DNA of 64,000 nucleotides from Ensifer sp. BR816 (GTDB lineage Bacteria > Pseudomonadota > Alphaproteobacteria > Rhizobiales > Rhizobiaceae), in NCBI RefSeq assembly GCF_000378985.1, contig NZ_KB905370.1, positions 186,001 to 250,000 of the forward strand, given 5' to 3'. The notes below the pieces were generated by a model. That model worked only from the letters and a program-made list of their open reading frames with translations, was not told where the DNA came from and did no database searches. Shown here piece after piece: positions 60,557-64,000 of the stretch. The position numbers and the translations under genes were made by a program. Each line of letters begins with the position of its first letter. Position 1 is the stretch's first letter.

Positions 60557-61980
60557 GGCTGCGCCTCGCTAGTGGTCAGCGCGTTCAGCGCCGCATTCAG
60601 GTTGCTCTCGGCGTCGAGCAGGAAGTTGGCGGCGACGACGATCCTCTCGCCGGCTTCGATCCCCTTGGCGATCTCGGTCCGGTCCTCGCCGCGGACACCG
60701 AGAACGACGTCGCGCGGTTCGAAACGGCCTTCACCCTTGTCGACGAAGACGAGCTGGCGGTCTCCGGTATCGATCACGGCGCTGTTGGGCACCGCGACGA
60801 CCGGGCTGGGCTCGCCGGAAGCGACCTCGACCTCGGCATACATGTTGGCGAGAAGCAGCCCGTCCTCGTTCGGCAGCTCGATGCGCACCTTGGCGGTCCG
60901 CGTCTCAGCCTGAAGTTCGGGATAGATCAGGTCTACGGTGCCCTCGAAGACCTTGCCGGGCAGGTTTCGCACCCGGACGGCTGCGCGAGCACCTTTCCGG
61001 ATGGCGGCGGCATCGTATTCCGGGACGTCGGCGATCACCCAGACCTTGGACGTGTCGGCGATGCGGAACAGCACATCGCCGGCCTCCGCCATCATGCCCG
61101 CGGTGGCGCTGCGTTCGAGCGCGACGCCGTCGCTCGGCGAAAGATAGGCGATGCTCCGGGGCACGGCACGATCCTTGCCGATTGCCTGGATCGCCTCTTC
61201 CGGCACGCCGAGATTGCGCAGTTGCAGCGCGCCGCCGACGTCGAGGCCCGGCCTGCCGCCGCCGCGCAGCTCGGTCGCGTATTCCGCTCCCGCCTTGGCG
61301 ATCTCCCTCGAATAGAAATGGAAGAGGCGGTCCCCTTTCCCGACGCGGTCGCCGGTCGTGACGTCCGCGACGTCTTCGATGAAGGCATCCGCGCGCATCG
61401 AGACGATCCGGATACCCCGCTCGTCGAAGGCGATCGTGCCGGGCACGCGCACCTTGCGGGAAACCACGGCCCGCTCGGCCGTCGCGGTCTTAACTCCGGT
61501 CCGCTGCAGCTTGCCCAGAGAGACCTTGACGACGCCGCTGTCCGCCTCGTCGCCCTCGTAGACGGGGATGTAATCCATGCCCATCGAATCCTTCTTCGGC
61601 ACCCTGGAGGTGTCCGGAAGGCCCATGGGGTTGCGGTAATAGAGTATCTTCCGTTCGCCCGTGGCCGCAGCGGGTTCCGGGTTCTCGGCGACTGCCTTCA
61701 CGGGTTCGAAGGAGACGTCCTCGCTTTGCCGAACCGCGACGAAAGCACGTCCGTCGGCCGCCTGTTTCGGCGTCGCGGAGTATTCCGGCATTCCGTCCGG
61801 GTGCCGATAGTAGATGACCTTGCCCGTCGGCGTTGCCGCAGGCGGCATGGTTTCTCCGAGCGCCTGCCCGGAGAGGAGCTGGTTGAGGTGGGTGGCGAGG
61901 CCGCGTGTGCCAGCCACGTACCCTCCCCCGCCGGCGATGGCGAGGGAGCTGACGAGGAGCAGCAATTTGGAAGTCTTCAC
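60553..61980 (-). CDS. cusB: CusB-type periplasmic adaptor protein
   Basis: About 475 aa. An N-terminal anchor (LLLLVSSLAIAGGGGYVAGT) is followed by two heavy-metal-binding motifs (IYYRHPDGMPEYSATPKQA and ILYYRNPMGLPDTSRVPKKD) and the membrane-fusion lipoyl and barrel domains (VRVPGTIAFDERG, PSDGVALERSATAGMMAEAG, VRVRNLPGKVFEGTVDLIYP). The double metal motif is more than E. coli CusB has. The GTG at 61980 overlaps the stop of the FixH-like gene (GTGA). It delivers copper to CusA. Confidence 0.9.
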   Translation of the reverse strand: MKTSKLLLLVSSLAIAGGGGYVAGTRGLATHLNQLLSGQALGETMPPAATPTGKVIYYRHPDGMPEYSATPKQAADGRAFVAVRQSEDVSFEPVKAVAENPEPAAATGERKILYYRNPMGLPDTSRVPKKDSMGMDYIPVYEGDEADSGVVKVSLGKLQRTGVKTATAERAVVSRKVRVPGTIAFDERGIRIVSMRADAFIEDVADVTTGDRVGKGDRLFHFYSREIAKAGAEYATELRGGGRPGLDVGGALQLRNLGVPEEAIQAIGKDRAVPRSIAYLSPSDGVALERSATAGMMAEAGDVLFRIADTSKVWVIADVPEYDAAAIRKGARAAVRVRNLPGKVFEGTVDLIYPELQAETRTAKVRIELPNEDGLLLANMYAEVEVASGEPSPVVAVPNSAVIDTGDRQLVFVDKGEGRFEPRDVVLGVRGEDRTEIAKGIEAGERIVVAANFLLDAESNLNAALNALTTSEAQP

Positions 61981-62381
61981 GGCGTCGCCTGCAGAACCAG
62001 TTCGCCCTGGACGGTATCGGTCTCGCCCTGGACCTTCGCCGCGAGCTTGAAGCGCCAGCCGCCTTCCATGGTGAGGTTCGTCTTGAACCGGTAGACGCCG
62101 GGTTCCGTCGAGGAGAGGGGCTCGACCGAGGTGGTCATCGCCTCCATGCCTTCCGGTGCCATGTCCAGACGGGTGGTGAAGATCACCGCGTCGGAAACGG
62201 GTTTTTCGGTCCGCTTGTCGACCAGGCGGACGGCGACTGTGGCTCCCGGTCCGTGGGCGACCTCGGACTGGACGAGCTGGAACTCGTAGTCCGTGGCAGC
62301 CGCGAAGGAAGTGATTGTGGAGGCCAGCGCGATGGCCAGGGAAGTGAGGATTCCCCTCGGGGAAAAAATGTTCTTGATCAT
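61977..62381 (-). CDS. FixH-like / YtkA-like periplasmic protein
   Basis: A 134-aa protein with a signal peptide (ILTSLAIALASTITSFAAA) and an immunoglobulin-like FixH/YtkA fold: LVQSEVAHGPGATVAVRLVD, SDAVIFTTRLDMAPEGMEAM, and PGVYRFKTNLTMEGGWRFKL. The Met and His of this fold suit copper binding, and such genes often lead cus-type operons. The stop overlaps the cusB start. Confidence 0.8.
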   Translation of the reverse strand: MIKNIFSPRGILTSLAIALASTITSFAAATDYEFQLVQSEVAHGPGATVAVRLVDKRTEKPVSDAVIFTTRLDMAPEGMEAMTTSVEPLSSTEPGVYRFKTNLTMEGGWRFKLAAKVQGETDTVQGELVLQATP

Positions 62382-62491
62382 ACGAAATCTCACCTGGACG
62401 GGCAGCTCGGCCACGTCTTTGAAACAAAAAGGATAGTCGGACACGCGCCGCCGTCGGGCGGAGCGAATTTCTGCGGTCCAACGTGGTGAGA

Positions 62492-62896
62492 TCAGGCTTT
62501 GGGAGGTCGGGCGGGCGGCTCTACTATTGCCGACGGAAGATGGCTATCGTGGAGGGAACCATGTGAGAGCTCGAGCGATGCAAGGTCGATGCGCCAACCG
62601 TCAGCCTTGTACTCATGCGCCAAGATCGTCGAGGAGCATATCAGTGCAAGAGGGCACGCGCTTCCGCAGCGGTTCTTCTGCGCCGGCTGTTCCTCCGGGC
62701 AATCGGACATGTCTTCGACGCCGTCCATGCCCGCCATCGCTTCCATCTTCATGTCGGATGAAAGCGCCATGGCGCTCGCGGCCGTGCCAACGCTCACGGG
62801 ACCGATCACGACACCGAGCAGCGCCAACAGACAAAGGAAGCGCCGGAGCGCGACGACAGCGAACATGCGCATAGGCTTGCATAGGTTGGGGACCAT
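62492..62896 (-). CDS. Small secreted Met/Cys-rich protein, second copy
   Basis: A 134-aa protein with an N-terminal hydrophobic segment (FLCLLALLGVVIGPVSVGTA). The next part is rich in Met and acid (MALSSDMKMEAMAGMDGVED, MSDCPEE) and is followed by RCGSACPLALICSS. It has the same plan as the protein at 56788-57147: Met cluster, DC motif, then CG-x-x-C. A later Met (62872) is an alternative start. It is possibly a periplasmic copper-binding protein. Confidence 0.6.
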   Translation of the reverse strand: MVPNLCKPMRMFAVVALRRFLCLLALLGVVIGPVSVGTAASAMALSSDMKMEAMAGMDGVEDMSDCPEEQPAQKNRCGSACPLALICSSTILAHEYKADGWRIDLASLELSHGSLHDSHLPSAIVEPPARPPKA

Positions 62897-62952
62897 TGGA
62901 AGTCACTCACGGAAAGTTGCGACCGACGGCCGCACTCTCTCCCTTCCCAAAG

Positions 62953-63555
62953 CTAACCCTTGACGACCTGTCCTATCCGAACCACGCTTTCGGAAGTGAA
63001 TTCGAAGTGGGGAATGGCGAGATTCTCGGGCGCTGGTCCCTTTCGGACGCGGCCAGCGGTATCATAGTGGGACCCGTGGCAGGGACAGAACCAGCCGCCG
63101 AAATCGCCCGCTTGTCCAATGGGCACGCAGCCCAAGTGCGTGCAGACACCGATCATCACGATCCAGTTCTCCCGGCCCTCCCCGGCAGAACGAGCAAGAT
63201 CGGTCGCCGGTTGATCATCGGCAAGGTTGGCGTTGCGCGCCACGGGGTCCTTCAGGTCGTCGAGTGCCGTCGCCTTCGCCGCCTCGATCTCCTGCCGGGT
63301 CCGGTTGCGGATGAAAACCGGGCGGCCGCGCCACTTCACGGTCAATGACATACCTTCGACGAGCGAGGACACATCCACCTCGATGGACGCCAACGCGAGC
63401 GTCGACGCGTCGGGGCGCATTACGTCGATGAACGGCCAGGTCGCGGCCCCGGCACCCACCAGGCCCGCCATTCCGGTCACCAGATAGAGAAAGTCCCGTC
63501 GGGTGGGTTCCACCGTGCCGTTCTCAGGCGCGGGAGATGCAACCATGTCACTCAT
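62953..63555 (-). CDS. petA: Rieske iron-sulphur protein of the cytochrome bc1 type
   Basis: A 200-aa Rieske protein. A twin-arginine-like TRRDFLY and one membrane helix ([20 protein letters not shown]) are followed by the soluble domain with [2Fe-2S] ligands CTHLGC and CPCHGSHYD. The length and the [18 protein letters not shown] segment match ubiquinol:cytochrome c reductase subunits. No cytochrome b or c1 gene follows; the next gene is the small Met/Cys-rich protein. It is thus an orphan or second copy in the copper region. Confidence 0.9.
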   Translation of the reverse strand: MSDMVASPAPENGTVEPTRRDFLYLVTGMAGLVGAGAATWPFIDVMRPDASTLALASIEVDVSSLVEGMSLTVKWRGRPVFIRNRTRQEIEAAKATALDDLKDPVARNANLADDQPATDLARSAGEGRENWIVMIGVCTHLGCVPIGQAGDFGGWFCPCHGSHYDTAGRVRKGPAPENLAIPHFEFTSESVVRIGQVVKG

Positions 63556-63709
63556 CGCTGCTTCGCAGTCGAAAAAAGGTTCGGCCGCCTTCCGTATGCA
63601 TCATTGCACCGAGCTTACGCGCCCGGCACAAAAAGAGAAATAGCAAACCAATCAGGCAATGCGGCTGACGCCACTAATCGGCGCTCGTGCGGCCGGAATA
63701 GTCCTATTT

Positions 63710-64000
63710 TCAAGATGGCGGCCCGCCAAACATCCTCCCGATGACATCATCGCAATGGGACTCGAAACACCGGCCATGGCTGAGCACAATGCGCTCCGGC
63801 CGCCAAGAACGGATTTTCGCGAACGCTGCCTCGGCCCTTCGCCGCTGCAACAGCAGGGGCAGCCGCATGCCAAAGAATATCTGCCCGCGGGGATGGTACA
63901 TTCCGCTGAGTTTCGTTGCCGTTCGCCAGGGCTCGGGCATCTTGTCCAGCTCGATGTTGATGATCGTGTCCGTCAGGATCAGTGTCTTCGAGGTCTTGTG
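63710..64000 (-). CDS. DUF4336 / metallo-beta-lactamase-fold protein, C-terminal part
   Basis: The frame enters from the right edge and ends at 63710, 96 codons. It reads HKTSKTLILTDTIINIELDK, then later MYHPRGQIFFGMRLPLLLQR and RSWRPERIVLSHGRCFESHC. The SKTLILTD strand and the late VLSHGR histidine are as in DUF4336 proteins, a branch of the metallo-beta-lactamase fold. The N-terminus lies outside the window. The substrate is unknown. Confidence 0.6.
   Translation of the reverse strand, partial: HKTSKTLILTDTIINIELDKMPEPWRTATKLSGMYHPRGQIFFGMRLPLLLQRRRAEAAFAKIRSWRPERIVLSHGRCFESHCDDVIGRMFGGPPS

Overview
The window looks like a high-GC alphaproteobacterial replicon, most likely Sinorhizobium/Ensifer. 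Support: a RIME-like mosaic repeat (1534-1705), several rhizobial-style composite hairpin repeats, a second-type (nuo2-like) complex I cluster, a CbtBA cobalt cassette under a cobalamin riboswitch, and IS91/IS5-type scars typical of symbiotic megaplasmids. This assignment is inference from gene content; no rRNA or species marker is present. No tRNA, rRNA or CRISPR array was seen.

Layout. (1) 1-7590: a methylated-amine catabolic block on the minus strand: an MttB-type methyltransferase running off the left edge and two overlapping dimethylglycine dehydrogenase-like flavoproteins, divergent from a LysR regulator. (2) 7597-12874: a membrane alpha/beta hydrolase, an isoprenylcysteine methyltransferase-like protein, an Lrp regulator divergent from a methionine gamma-lyase-like PLP enzyme, a VOC protein and a DUF1772 protein. 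(3) 13065-18500: cobalamin riboswitch, cbtB, cbtA, a FhuF-like ferric reductase coupled to a glycoamylase-like protein, a VWA/DUF1194 protein, and dense hairpin repeats. (4) 18501-22164: a compact four-gene operon (XRE regulator, SARP-like TPR regulator, 71-aa protein, YcaO enzyme) that is the best candidate for an undescribed peptide-modification system. (5) 22362-39470: CsbD, nuoH, nuoI and a CBS protein on the plus strand, facing a 14-gene minus-strand operon nuoJ-K-[mrpD-like]-[84 aa]-[nuoL-like]-M-N-A-B-C-D-E-F-G. This complex I set carries four antiporter-type subunits rather than three, and a long NuoG with a candidate N7 cluster.

(6) 39687-43924: an outer-membrane protein, a natural Gfo/Idh-aldo/keto reductase fusion and its divergent AraC regulator. 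(7) 43946-47459: a mobile-DNA scar. A plasmid-type HTH gene is cut by a fragment of an IS1182/IS5-like transposase, which is followed by an IS91-type element (tyrosine recombinase plus HUH transposase). (8) 47460-64000: a metal and redox island: MerR regulator with a divergent glutaredoxin-MauE protein, SnoaL protein, di-haem peroxidase, a TetR regulator with a perfect operator and a YciI protein, a methyltransferase remnant, then a long minus-strand copper/thiol block. In transcription order that block is a Rieske protein, a Met/Cys-rich secreted protein, FixH-like protein, CusB, CusA, a 38-aa Met-rich membrane peptide, a second Met/Cys-rich protein, multicopper oxidase, DUF411, TlpA, SCO, DsbA and cytochrome c. 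A DUF4336 protein begins beyond the right edge.

How the parts fit together: the left block probably strips methyl groups from quaternary or tertiary amines into folate C1 units. The nuo block supplies a high-stoichiometry NADH:quinone proton pump. The right block exports, oxidises and buffers periplasmic copper and handles copper-linked thiol chemistry.
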